Assembly (NCBI RefSeq): GCF_009857505.1
Contig: NZ_WWCP01000011.1
Location: 1 to 64,000 of the forward strand
DNA length: 64,000 nucleotides
Source: Duganella lactea
Lineage (GTDB): Bacteria > Pseudomonadota > Gammaproteobacteria > Burkholderiales > Burkholderiaceae_D
Direction: 5' to 3'
Numbering within the stretch: the stretch's first letter is position 1; every line of letters begins with the position of its first letter. Of this stretch, positions 37,019 through 45,522 are shown piece after piece. The translations under genes and the position numbers were made by a program. The notes below the pieces were generated by a model. That model had not been told where the DNA came from and made no database searches. It saw only the letters and a list, made by a program, of their open reading frames with translations.

Positions 37019-37962
37019 GGTACTCCGCTATTTTGATGCTCATGTGTGCGATCCCGGCGCTTGCGCTTGGAGCACAGCCGATATCGCCGCGCTTCAGTGC
37101 CGATCCGTCCGCGCATTTTTTCAGCGATAAAGGCCAAGGCCAGTTCTACGTGTACGCCACGGACGACGCGTCAAACTCCGGCAAATATTGGGACTCGACC
37201 AGTTGGCGCTTGTACACTTCGCCGGACAGTATGCGCTGGAAAGATGCCGGCATTCCCTTAGCCGTGACGGTGTTTAAATGGGCCCGGCCGGATGCCAAGG
37301 CATGGGCTCCGGAAGTCGCCCAGCGCAATGGCAAGTATTATTTTTATGCCCCGGTTGGCGGTGACAAGATCGGTGTCGCGGTTTCCGACCGTCCCGATGG
37401 CGGCTACCGTGATGCGAGAACGACCGCGCTGGTCGACAAGGCACGCGATGCAAACGCCGGGGATGAACCGATCGATCCTGCGGTGTTCGTCGACAAGTCC
37501 GGGCAAGCCTATATGTACTTTGGCACGCGTGTTCCCAAGGTGGTCAAACTCAAATCTGATATGACCAGCACCGATGGCGCGATCAACAATGTGGTCATCC
37601 ATAATATGCCGAACGCTAGCCAATACGGCGAAGCGCCGTTTTTGCACGAGCACGCCGGCGTTTATTATTTCAGTTTCTCGACGGGGTGGCCAGGACAGAT
37701 AGTCTATGCGACCGGCGCGTCGCCATTGGGCCCCTTCACCTACCGGGGTGTGATCGTCGATTACCTGAAAATCTCGACCAATCACCATTCCATCGTTGAG
37801 CACGACGGGAAAAGTCTGCTGTTTTACCACGACAGTCTGCTGCCTGGCGGGAGTTCCTATCGTCGCTCGATCACCACCGCGCCTTTAGACTACACGTCTG
37901 ATGGCGACATCCGGAAAATCGAGCTCGCCCCGTCACAACTGGGTTCGAAACCAAAACCATAA
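37015..37962 (+). CDS. Glycoside hydrolase family 43 protein
   Basis: A 315-residue secreted five-bladed beta-propeller glycosidase. The signal peptide ends ALGA-Q near residue 20. Catalytic candidates are Asp30 (FSADPSAHFF), Asp154 (EPIDPAVFVD) and Glu206 (QYGEAPFLHEH), the canonical GH43 base, pKa modulator and acid. Other propeller features are WAPEVAQRNGKYYFYAP and GSSYRRSIT. GH43 includes arabinofuranosidases, xylosidases and galactosidases; with GH30 next door, a side-chain arabinosidase or exo-galactanase is plausible. Its ATG overlaps the GH30 stop by four bases. It converges on rsmA, with four bases between the stops. Confidence 0.88.
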   Translation: MRYSAILMLMCAIPALALGAQPISPRFSADPSAHFFSDKGQGQFYVYATDDASNSGKYWDSTSWRLYTSPDSMRWKDAGIPLAVTVFKWARPDAKAWAPEVAQRNGKYYFYAPVGGDKIGVAVSDRPDGGYRDARTTALVDKARDANAGDEPIDPAVFVDKSGQAYMYFGTRVPKVVKLKSDMTSTDGAINNVVIHNMPNASQYGEAPFLHEHAGVYYFSFSTGWPGQIVYATGASPLGPFTYRGVIVDYLKISTNHHSIVEHDGKSLLFYHDSLLPGGSSYRRSITTAPLDYTSDGDIRKIELAPSQLGSKPKP

Positions 37963-37966
37963 GGCC

Positions 37967-38737
37967 TTATTTCAGCAGGTTGGCCAGCGCGACGTACTGC
38001 GCCAGGCCGACGGCTTCCGGCCGGTCGGTCGGGTTGATGCCGGCGGCGACGATCTGCTCTTCGGTGAACATGCCGGCCAGGCAGTTGCGGATCACCTTGC
38101 GGCGCTGCGAGAAGGCTTTCTGCACCACCGCCTCCAGCGTGGCCTGGTCGCACGGCAGTGGATGGGCCACCGGGATCATGCGCACGATCGCCGAATCAAC
38201 CTTCGGCGGCGGATCGAACGCTTCCGGCGGCACCACGAACAGCAGCGACATGTCATAGCGCCATTGCAGCATCACCGACAGACGGCCATAGACTTTGCTG
38301 CCCGGCTCGGCCACCATGCGCTCCACCACCTCTTTCTGCAGCATGAAATGCTGGTCCTGCACCTGCGGCGCGAACGTCGCCAGGTGGAACAGCAGCGGGC
38401 TGGAAATGTTGTACGGCAGATTGCCGACGATGCGCAGTTTCTGTCCCGGCGGCAGCGGAATGGCGCCGAAGTCGAACTTCAGCGCGTCGCCCGAGTGGAC
38501 CGTCAGCTTGTCGCGCGGATAGGCTTTTTCCAGGCGCGCCACCAGGTCGCGGTCCAGCTCGACCACATGCATGTGTTTGAGCGAGCGCAGCAACTGGTCG
38601 GTCATGGCCGCCAGGCCGGGACCGATCTCGACCATCGTGTCGCCGGCCTGCGGGTGGATGGATTCGGTGATGCTGCTCAACACATTCTGGTCATGCAGGA
38701 AGTTTTGGCCGAAGCGTTTACGGGCTACGTGTTTCAT
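37967..38737 (-). CDS. rsmA: 16S rRNA dimethyladenosine methyltransferase
   Basis: A 256-residue enzyme that dimethylates A1518 and A1519 of 16S rRNA during 30S maturation. It starts [18 protein letters not shown], followed by the SAM site [11 protein letters not shown], the acidic motif VVELDRDLV and the catalytic [11 protein letters not shown]. Also known as KsgA; loss gives kasugamycin resistance. It is last in the lptD-surA-pdxA-rsmA run, 15 bases after pdxA. No terminator separates it from the convergent GH43 gene. Confidence 0.97.
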   Translation of the reverse strand: MKHVARKRFGQNFLHDQNVLSSITESIHPQAGDTMVEIGPGLAAMTDQLLRSLKHMHVVELDRDLVARLEKAYPRDKLTVHSGDALKFDFGAIPLPPGQKLRIVGNLPYNISSPLLFHLATFAPQVQDQHFMLQKEVVERMVAEPGSKVYGRLSVMLQWRYDMSLLFVVPPEAFDPPPKVDSAIVRMIPVAHPLPCDQATLEAVVQKAFSQRRKVIRNCLAGMFTEEQIVAAGINPTDRPEAVGLAQYVALANLLK

Positions 38738-38752
38738 ATTTTCATCTAAAAG

Positions 38753-39817
38753 TTAAGGGGCGGCGTGCACCGCGTTGGCCATCGCCAGCGCCGTGCCGAT
38801 CGCCTGTTCCATGCTGCCGCAGTCGGCCTTGCCCAGCCCTTGCGCGGCCAGGTCCAGCGCCGTGCCGTGATCGACCGAGGTGCGGATCAGCGGCAGGCCC
38901 AGCGTGATGTTGACACCGTTGCCGAAGGTGGCGTACTTCAGCACCGGCAAGCCCTGGTCGTGGTACATGGCCAGCACGCAGTCGGCGTCTTGCAGATACT
39001 TCGGCTGGAATAGCGTGTCGGCCGGATACGGGCCGCGCGCATCGATGCCGCGTGCCCGCGCCGCCTCGATGGCCGGCGTGATGACCTCGATTTCCTCGCG
39101 GCCCAGGTAGCCGTTCTCGCCGGCATGCGGGTTCAGGCCGCATACCAGGATGCGCGGGCTGGCGATGCCGAATTTGTGCCGCAGGTCGGCGTGGATGATG
39201 TCCAGCACGCGCGCCAGGCCGTCCCGGCTCAGCGCGGCGGCGACGTCCTTCAGCGGCAGGTGGGTGGTCGCCAACGCCACGCGCAACGGTGCGCCGTCGC
39301 CTTGCTGCGGACCGGCCAGCAGCATCACCACCTGCGGCGTGCCGGTCTGGTCGGCAAAGTATTCGGTGTGGCCGGAGAACTTCACGCCGGCGTCGTTGAT
39401 GGTGCTCTTTTGCAGCGGCGCGGTGACCACCGCCTCGAACCAGCCGGCCCGCGTGCCTTCGATGGCGGCGTCCAGCGTGTCGAGCACGGCGCGGCCGTTT
39501 TCCTTGTTCAACTGGCCGGCCACGACGTGCGCGGTCAGCGGCACGTCGATCACCGTCAGGCGCTCGGCGCCGAAGTGCGGCAGGCCGCCGTTGCGCACCG
39601 CCATCAAGGACAGCGAGGATAAACGGATGTCGGGATCGATGTCGGCGGCCGTCATGGCCAGGAAGGCGGCGTCGCCCAGCAGCACGCAGTTGACCTCGTG
39701 CCGCCGCGCCCACGCCGCGCGAATCGAAATCTCGGGACCGATGCCGGCCGGTTCCCCGACCGTCACGGCGATGGCAGGGCGCACTCCCGGGCGCCGTTTG
39801 GATGAAGTGGCGCTCAA
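38753..39817 (-). CDS. pdxA: 4-hydroxythreonine-4-phosphate dehydrogenase
   Basis: A 354-residue enzyme of pyridoxal 5'-phosphate synthesis that oxidises 4-phosphohydroxy-threonine with NAD. The N-terminus has [14 protein letters not shown]. Metal-binding His residues are seen in [10 protein letters not shown], in the region around [12 protein letters not shown] and in [14 protein letters not shown]. The C-terminal half has [14 protein letters not shown] and [12 protein letters not shown] Ser/Arg/Pro-rich stretch of about 12 residues precedes the core. It lies between surA (18-base gap) and rsmA in the conserved order. Confidence 0.96.
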   Translation of the reverse strand: MSATSSKRRPGVRPAIAVTVGEPAGIGPEISIRAAWARRHEVNCVLLGDAAFLAMTAADIDPDIRLSSLSLMAVRNGGLPHFGAERLTVIDVPLTAHVVAGQLNKENGRAVLDTLDAAIEGTRAGWFEAVVTAPLQKSTINDAGVKFSGHTEYFADQTGTPQVVMLLAGPQQGDGAPLRVALATTHLPLKDVAAALSRDGLARVLDIIHADLRHKFGIASPRILVCGLNPHAGENGYLGREEIEVITPAIEAARARGIDARGPYPADTLFQPKYLQDADCVLAMYHDQGLPVLKYATFGNGVNITLGLPLIRTSVDHGTALDLAAQGLGKADCGSMEQAIGTALAMANAVHAAP

Positions 39818-39835
39818 GCGTGCTCCCCTTTCTGC

Positions 39836-41314
39836 TTACTTGTTGGCGGCGGCGTTGGCGGCCTTGTCGTCGTCGTTGCGGTACTCGACGTAGGCGCGGT
39901 CGCGCACTTCGCGCTGCCAGCTCTCGGTCGCCTCCTCCAGCTTGCGCTCGCGCAGCGCCTGGCGCGCGTTGTTGCGCTCGCGCTCTTTCGAGACGTCGTC
40001 GCTCTTGCGCTCCAGCACCTCGATCAGGTGCACGCCGAAGCTGGTTTCCACCGGCTGCGACACTTCGCCGATCTTCAGCGCGTTCATCGCCGCCTCGAAT
40101 TCCGGCATGGTGTCGCCCGGATACAGCCAGCCCAGGTCGCCGCCCTTGGAGGCCGAGCCGTCGTTCGACACCAGTCGCGCCAGGTCTTCGAACTTGGCGG
40201 CCTTGTTGTCCAGGCGCTCCTTCAGCTCCAGCAGCTTGCGCTTGGCGTCGGCCGCGCTCATGGTCGGCGTGACCTTGATCAGGATGTGGCGGGCGTGGGT
40301 CTGCTGTACGGCGGCCACGGCTTGCGCCTCGGCCAGACTGCGGCGGTCCACCGCCTTGAGGATGTGGAACGCGCCCACGCTCTTGATGATCGGCGTCACC
40401 TGGCCGGGGCTGAGCTTGCTCAGCGCCTCGGCGAACACCGGCGGCAGGCGCTCGGGCTGGCGCCAGCCGACCGCGCCGCCCTGTAGCGCGTCGCTGGCGT
40501 CCGAATAGGTGGCGGCCATCTTGGCGAAGTCGGCGCCGGTGCGCAGCTGGCGCATCACTTCCTCGGCGCGCGCGCGGCGCTGGGCGATCACCTCGGCCGA
40601 GGCGTTGTCCGGAATGCGGATCATGATCTGCGAGATATTGATCTCGAACTGGTTGGCGGCGGCGGCTTTTTCGGCGGCGATGAAGCTGTCCACCTCGGCG
40701 TCGGAAATCTGGATCTTGGCGTCGACCTCATGCTCGCGCAGGCGCTGCATGATGATCTCTTCGCGGATTTCTTCGCGGAACGCCGCATACGGCGTGCCGT
40801 CTTTTTCCATCTGGTCGCGCAGCTGCTGCACGGTCATCTTCTGCGCCTCGGCGATGCGCTGGATGGCGCGGTCCAGTTGCAGGTCGTCCACGCGCACGCC
40901 CATTTCCTTGGCCAGTTGCAGCTGCGAGCGCTCGACGATCATGCGCTCCAGCAGTTGGCGGCGCAGGTCGGCCGGGGACGGCATCTGCACGTTCTGCGCC
41001 TTCATGCGCGCGGTCACGCTCTTGATGCGGTTGGCCAGCTCGCGCTGGGTGATGACGTCATCATTGACCACCACCACGATCGAATCGATCTCCACATTGC
41101 CCGAGGAGCCTGGCGGCAGGAAGCCGCTGCCGTCTTTCTTGGCGACGGCGGCCGGCGCGGCGGGCGCGCTCTTGGCCGCGGCCGGCGCGGCGGCGGCCGG
41201 GACCGGGGCCGGCTCCGGTTTCTTTTTCGACGAGAACAGGCTACAACCGCTGAGCGCGGCCGTGCACAACAGGACTGCGAGGACTTTCATCTGGTACTTA
41301 CTGGCATTACGCAT
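39836..41314 (-). CDS. surA: Periplasmic chaperone / peptidyl-prolyl isomerase SurA
   Basis: A 492-residue chaperone for outer-membrane proteins. After the N-terminus comes the SurA_N domain (about 75-225, IDSIVVVVNDDVITQRELAN) and two parvulin PPIase domains (about 230-325 with AVGWRQPERLPPVFAEAL, and 340-440 with GDLGWLYPGDTMPEFEAAM). Unusually, the signal sequence carries a lipobox, AALSGCSLF, followed by an Ala/Pro-rich linker of about 40 residues, so this SurA may be membrane-anchored. ATG 41314 or 41290 may start it; both keep the lipobox. It lies between lptD and pdxA, as in many proteobacteria. Confidence 0.93.
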   Translation of the reverse strand: MRNASKYQMKVLAVLLCTAALSGCSLFSSKKKPEPAPVPAAAAPAAAKSAPAAPAAVAKKDGSGFLPPGSSGNVEIDSIVVVVNDDVITQRELANRIKSVTARMKAQNVQMPSPADLRRQLLERMIVERSQLQLAKEMGVRVDDLQLDRAIQRIAEAQKMTVQQLRDQMEKDGTPYAAFREEIREEIIMQRLREHEVDAKIQISDAEVDSFIAAEKAAAANQFEINISQIMIRIPDNASAEVIAQRRARAEEVMRQLRTGADFAKMAATYSDASDALQGGAVGWRQPERLPPVFAEALSKLSPGQVTPIIKSVGAFHILKAVDRRSLAEAQAVAAVQQTHARHILIKVTPTMSAADAKRKLLELKERLDNKAAKFEDLARLVSNDGSASKGGDLGWLYPGDTMPEFEAAMNALKIGEVSQPVETSFGVHLIEVLERKSDDVSKERERNNARQALRERKLEEATESWQREVRDRAYVEYRNDDDKAANAAANK

Positions 41315-41396
41315 GGTAGAAGAACGCTCAAAGGTGTAAAAAAGTCAAAAGGCGCCGCGACCCGAAATCGCGCGGCGGCCGCCCAGTGTACATGGG

Positions 41397-43634
41397 TTAG
41401 CGGCCATAACCATCATTCAGGCGCTGATAGCCGGGAATCGTGCTCTTCATCGCCTCCAGCGGGCTGCCGACGCCCAGGTGCGACAGGCCGTTCAGCTCCA
41501 GCTGGAAGAAGATCTGGGTCGACTGCTTGGTCGAGGTGGTGACGAAGCGCTGGGCGCCGGTGCGGAACACCCAGCAGTCGGCGTTGTATTCGAGGCCGAC
41601 CAGGCTTTCCAGGATTTTCTTGGTCAGCATCGAATAGTTGATGCGACCGACGCCGTACCAGCGGTCGAAGATCGGCCACTGGCTCGACAGCTCGACGTTC
41701 TTGAAGCTGTCGCGCAGATAGCGGTAGCTCAGGTTCAGCACCTTCTTCGCCCCCGGTACCCACTGCGCCGAGTAGCTCTGCGACACGACGCTCTTATCGG
41801 CCTGGTTGTACTGCACCGCGCTGTCGAAGGTCCAGGTGTCCGAAATGCGGCCGGTGGCCGCCAGCAGGATGTCGGAGCGCGAATCGACCACCGGCGTGGA
41901 CGAGTCGAGCTGCACCTGCTGGTCGCGGAAATAGAAGCGCTGGCCGAACGCCAGGCGCAGCATCTCGGCGCCGTTGGCGTCGAGGAAGCGCGAGGTCAGC
42001 GCGGCGGTCAGCTGGTTGGCGTCGCCGATGCGGTCGGAACCGACGAAGCGGTTCTCGCTGAAGATCTGGCTGAAGTTGAAGCTGGCGGCGTCGGTGTCGA
42101 AGGTCGGGAAGCGGCTCTGGTCGCGGTACGGCGTGTAGACGTAGAACAGGCGCGGTTCCAGCGTCTGCGTCATCTGCTTGCCGCGCCAGGTGACGTCGCG
42201 CTCGAACACCAGGCCGGAGTCCAGCGAGAAGGTCGGGATCGCCCGCGACATGTTCTCGGACGACTGCGTGTTGTACGCGTCCAGGCTGTAGGTGGCGGCG
42301 TTGACCATCACCTTCGGCGTGATGAAGTAGCTGGGCCCGATGATCGGATAGCTGACCTGCGGAATCGCCACCAGCCGGGTACCGTTGATCAGCGTCGGAT
42401 GGTAGAAGCGGGTCAGCTCGGAATCGAAGGCCCAGTCAAAGCCGCCGGCCACGTCGTACTGCGCGGCGTGGAAGTTGACCGCCGGCAGACGGTCATACGG
42501 CCGCGGCACGGGGGTGGTCGAATCCGGGTCCTGCAGCACCTGATACTTCTGCACGCGCGCGGTCAGCGTCCAGATGTCGCCATGGTAGTCGGTGCGCAAC
42601 TCGCGCAGCAACTGGCGCTCGGTCGAGTTGGCGACGGTCTTGGAAAAATCGTTCGGATAGTTATCGTCCGAGGCGGCGCGCACGTTCCAGCTGTACGCCC
42701 AGTCCGGCGTGATGTCCTGCGTATGGTTCGAGCGCACCATCCAGCGGTCGCTCTTCTTGTCCGGGTTGGCCTCGGCATAGGCGCGGTCGCGCGGCATGAC
42801 CTCGAGATATGTCTCACCCCGGTACAGGCCGCCATCGGTTTCGCCCATGTAGCGGGCCAGCGCGCCGACCTGCAGGCCGCGGTTGCCGATCAGTTTGGGA
42901 TACAGCGTCAGATCGCGGTTGGGCGCGATGTTGAAGTAGTACGGCACCACCAGCTCGGGACCGTTCTTGGAGCCGAAGCCCGGTGTCGGCGACAGCCAGC
43001 CGGAGCGGCGCGCGCCGGACAGCGAGAACGACAGCGCCGGCGTGCCAAGGATGGGCACGTCCTTGAAATAAATCAGCGTCTTGCTGGCGGTGCCGACATC
43101 GCGCCCGGAATCGAGGTTCAGCGTATCCGAGCGCAGATACCAGTCCGGCGTCACGCTCTGGCAGGTGCTGTAGGTGCCGTTGACCACCTGCGCCTCGTCC
43201 TCGTTGATGAAGTTGATGCGCTCGGCCTTGCCCTGGGCATGGTTGGCCTCCAGCTTGTACGTCGGGTTGAGCATATAGCCCTGGCCGCTGTCCAGGTTCA
43301 GTTTCAGCTCGTCGCCGGTGAAATAGTCGCCGAAGCGCCAGATTTTCACATCGCCCTCGGCCTGGACCTCGTTCTCCACCTGGCGGAAGCAGGCGGTGTC
43401 GGACTTGACCTTGGTCTTGTCCTTGATCACCTCGGCGTCGCGCTGCAGCACGATCTCGCGCTCGGGGCGGCCGCTGATGTCTTCCGCCATCAGGACGGTC
43501 GGCGCAGTCTTGTCTTCCACGCGCGGCGCGCGCTGCTTGGGCGTCTGGGCGTAGGCGTGCAACGGCAGCGCCGATACGGTAAAGATAGCGGACAGGGCAT
43601 ACGCCAAGCGCTGCAGTTTGGGCATGCGAGTCAT
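41397..43634 (-). CDS. lptD: LPS-assembly protein LptD
   Basis: A 745-residue outer-membrane barrel that, with LptE, inserts LPS in the outer leaflet. Signal peptide ends AYAQ near residue 28. The N-terminal OstA beta-jellyroll (about 50-190) includes ISGRPEREIVLQRDAEVIKD. The barrel contains FKDVPILGTPALSFSLSGAR, a conserved LptD stretch, and GLEYNADCWVFRTGAQR near the end with the conserved Cys. Start 43634 (or 43625) was chosen by the signal peptide; the longer frame upstream is not coding. It begins the lptD-surA-pdxA-rsmA run and is divergent from amgK. Confidence 0.95.
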   Translation of the reverse strand: MTRMPKLQRLAYALSAIFTVSALPLHAYAQTPKQRAPRVEDKTAPTVLMAEDISGRPEREIVLQRDAEVIKDKTKVKSDTACFRQVENEVQAEGDVKIWRFGDYFTGDELKLNLDSGQGYMLNPTYKLEANHAQGKAERINFINEDEAQVVNGTYSTCQSVTPDWYLRSDTLNLDSGRDVGTASKTLIYFKDVPILGTPALSFSLSGARRSGWLSPTPGFGSKNGPELVVPYYFNIAPNRDLTLYPKLIGNRGLQVGALARYMGETDGGLYRGETYLEVMPRDRAYAEANPDKKSDRWMVRSNHTQDITPDWAYSWNVRAASDDNYPNDFSKTVANSTERQLLRELRTDYHGDIWTLTARVQKYQVLQDPDSTTPVPRPYDRLPAVNFHAAQYDVAGGFDWAFDSELTRFYHPTLINGTRLVAIPQVSYPIIGPSYFITPKVMVNAATYSLDAYNTQSSENMSRAIPTFSLDSGLVFERDVTWRGKQMTQTLEPRLFYVYTPYRDQSRFPTFDTDAASFNFSQIFSENRFVGSDRIGDANQLTAALTSRFLDANGAEMLRLAFGQRFYFRDQQVQLDSSTPVVDSRSDILLAATGRISDTWTFDSAVQYNQADKSVVSQSYSAQWVPGAKKVLNLSYRYLRDSFKNVELSSQWPIFDRWYGVGRINYSMLTKKILESLVGLEYNADCWVFRTGAQRFVTTSTKQSTQIFFQLELNGLSHLGVGSPLEAMKSTIPGYQRLNDGYGR

Positions 43635-43733
43635 GAAAAGAAAGGGCTTAGCACCATGAAAGGCGATTTTTTGATTTGAATCCCTTATTATATGGGAATT
43701 GTCACCAGACGCCGGTTTCCTCGGCACGCTTCA

Positions 43734-44777
43734 ATGTCTTTATTACAGAATTTAACCTCCGACACCCGCCTGCAATTGCTGGCCACCTGGCTGCGCGGCC
43801 TGAACGTGGTCGACGTGGAAAGTATGCACCCGGCCTCGGCCGACGCCAGCTTCCGCCGCTATTTCCGCCTGAACGTCTTGCCTGAACAACAAGCCGCGCT
43901 GGGCCCGACGCTGATCGCCATGGACGCGCCGCCCGAGCGCGAGAATGTGCTGGGCTTCGTCAAGGTTGACGAAATGCTCACGCACGCCGGCGTCACCGTG
44001 CCGCGCATCATCGCCACCGACTACGAGGCCGGCCTGATGCTGCTGTCCGACCTGGGCAACACCACCTATCTGTCGGCGCTGAACCACGACAACGCCTCGA
44101 CCATGTACGCCGAGGCGCTGGAGGCGCTGGTCAAGTTCCAGATCACCAGCCGTCCGGACGTGCTGCCGGAATACGACCGCGCCTTCCTGCAACGCGAGAT
44201 GAGCCTGTTCCCCGAGTGGTACATCAGCAAGCATCTGAACGCCACGCTGACGGACCAACAGACCGCCGAGCTGCAGGGCGTGTTCGACGCCATCCTGGCC
44301 AACGTCACCGCGCAGGCGCAGGTGTTCGTGCACCGCGACTTCCATTCGCGCAACCTGATGGTGGTGGACGCCGGCAATCCGGGCGTGCTGGACTTCCAGG
44401 ACGCGCTGTACGGTCCGATGACCTACGACCTGGCCTCGCTGCTGCGCGACGCCTACGTGCAGTGGGACGAGGAGCTGGTGCTGGACTGGGCGATCCGCTA
44501 CTGGCAGCACGCCAAGTCGCTGGGGCTGCCGGTGAACAAGGACATCGACGCCTTCTACAAGGACTTCGAGTACATGGGCCTGCAGCGCCACCTGAAGATC
44601 CTCGGCCTGTTCTGCCGCCTCAACTACCGCGACGGCAAGGCGCAATACCTGGACGACCTGCCGACCGTGATGGACTATGTGCGCAAGACGGCCGGCCGCT
44701 ACAAGGACCTGAAGCCGCTGATCAAGCTGCTGGACCTGCTGGAAGACAGCCAGCCGCAAGTCGGCTACACCTTCTGA
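43734..44777 (+). CDS. amgK: N-acetylmuramate/N-acetylglucosamine kinase AmgK
   Basis: A 347-residue protein of the aminoglycoside-phosphotransferase fold. The catalytic loop is FVHRDFHSRNLMVVD and the metal-binding motif is GVLDFQDALYG. An N-terminal lobe with SASFRRYF-like residues (ASADASFRRYFRLNV) binds ATP. AmgK phosphorylates the anomeric carbon of MurNAc and GlcNAc in the cell-wall recycling shortcut that bypasses fosfomycin-sensitive MurA. The next gene, murU, makes UDP-MurNAc, so the pair is functionally complete. It is divergent from lptD, as in Pseudomonas. ATG 43734 was chosen as start. Confidence 0.93.
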   Translation: MSLLQNLTSDTRLQLLATWLRGLNVVDVESMHPASADASFRRYFRLNVLPEQQAALGPTLIAMDAPPERENVLGFVKVDEMLTHAGVTVPRIIATDYEAGLMLLSDLGNTTYLSALNHDNASTMYAEALEALVKFQITSRPDVLPEYDRAFLQREMSLFPEWYISKHLNATLTDQQTAELQGVFDAILANVTAQAQVFVHRDFHSRNLMVVDAGNPGVLDFQDALYGPMTYDLASLLRDAYVQWDEELVLDWAIRYWQHAKSLGLPVNKDIDAFYKDFEYMGLQRHLKILGLFCRLNYRDGKAQYLDDLPTVMDYVRKTAGRYKDLKPLIKLLDLLEDSQPQVGYTF

Positions 44778-44787
44778 AGGCCGCCGC

Positions 44788-45522
44788 ATGAAAGCGATGA
44801 TTTTCGCCGCCGGCCGCGGCGAGCGCATGCGTCCGCTGACCGACACCACGCCCAAGCCGCTGCTCAAAGTGCGCGGCCGGCCGCTGATCGTCTGGCACAT
44901 TGTGAATCTGGTCAAGGCCGGCATCACCGACATCGTCATCAACCACGCCCACCTGGGCGAGCAGATTGAAGCGGCGCTGGGCGACGGCAGCCAGTTCGGC
45001 GCCCGACTGCTGTACTCGCGCGAAGAGACGGCGCTGGAAACGGCCGGCGGCATCGCCCAGGCGCGGCACCTGCTGGGCGAGGAACCGTTCGTCGCCATCT
45101 CCGGCGACATCTACGCGCCCTACTTCGACTTCGAGCAGGTCAAGGACGTGTTGCACGACAAGGACATGTGGGGCAATCGCTACCCGGCCGACCAGCGCGA
45201 CATCTGCTGGCTGTACATGGTACCCAATCCCGACTGGCACCCGGAAGGCGACTTCGGCATGACCATGTATGCGCTGACCAACGACGGCACGCCGAAATGG
45301 ACCTTCGGCAACATCGGCGTCTACCGCATGGAGATGTTCGACCGCATCGCCGCCGGCGAGCACGCCAAGCTGGGCCCGCTGATCCGCGAATACGCCGACA
45401 AGCGGCAGGTCGGCGGCGAAGTCTACGAAGGCGAATGGCATAACGTCGGCACCGTCACGCAGCTGGACCTGCTGAACGCCCCGCTGGCCGCGCTGGCGCC
45501 GGCCGGCAAGGGCGTGCAGTAA
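44788..45522 (+). CDS. murU: N-acetylmuramate alpha-1-phosphate uridylyltransferase
   Basis: A 244-residue nucleotidyltransferase starting with the classic signature MIFAAGRGERMRPLTDTTPK and PLLKVRGRPLI. It converts MurNAc-1-phosphate and UTP to UDP-MurNAc, feeding recycled wall sugar directly into peptidoglycan synthesis. It lies ten bases after amgK and shares one base (TAATG) with pepP. Related proteins act as mannose-1-phosphate guanylyltransferases, but the amgK neighbour makes MurU the best call. Confidence 0.93.
   Translation: MKAMIFAAGRGERMRPLTDTTPKPLLKVRGRPLIVWHIVNLVKAGITDIVINHAHLGEQIEAALGDGSQFGARLLYSREETALETAGGIAQARHLLGEEPFVAISGDIYAPYFDFEQVKDVLHDKDMWGNRYPADQRDICWLYMVPNPDWHPEGDFGMTMYALTNDGTPKWTFGNIGVYRMEMFDRIAAGEHAKLGPLIREYADKRQVGGEVYEGEWHNVGTVTQLDLLNAPLAALAPAGKGVQ

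Noticed and set aside
41478..43679. A 733-residue open frame opposite lptD
   Set aside because: Antisense shadow of a G+C-rich gene; no signal peptide, ribosome site or motif.
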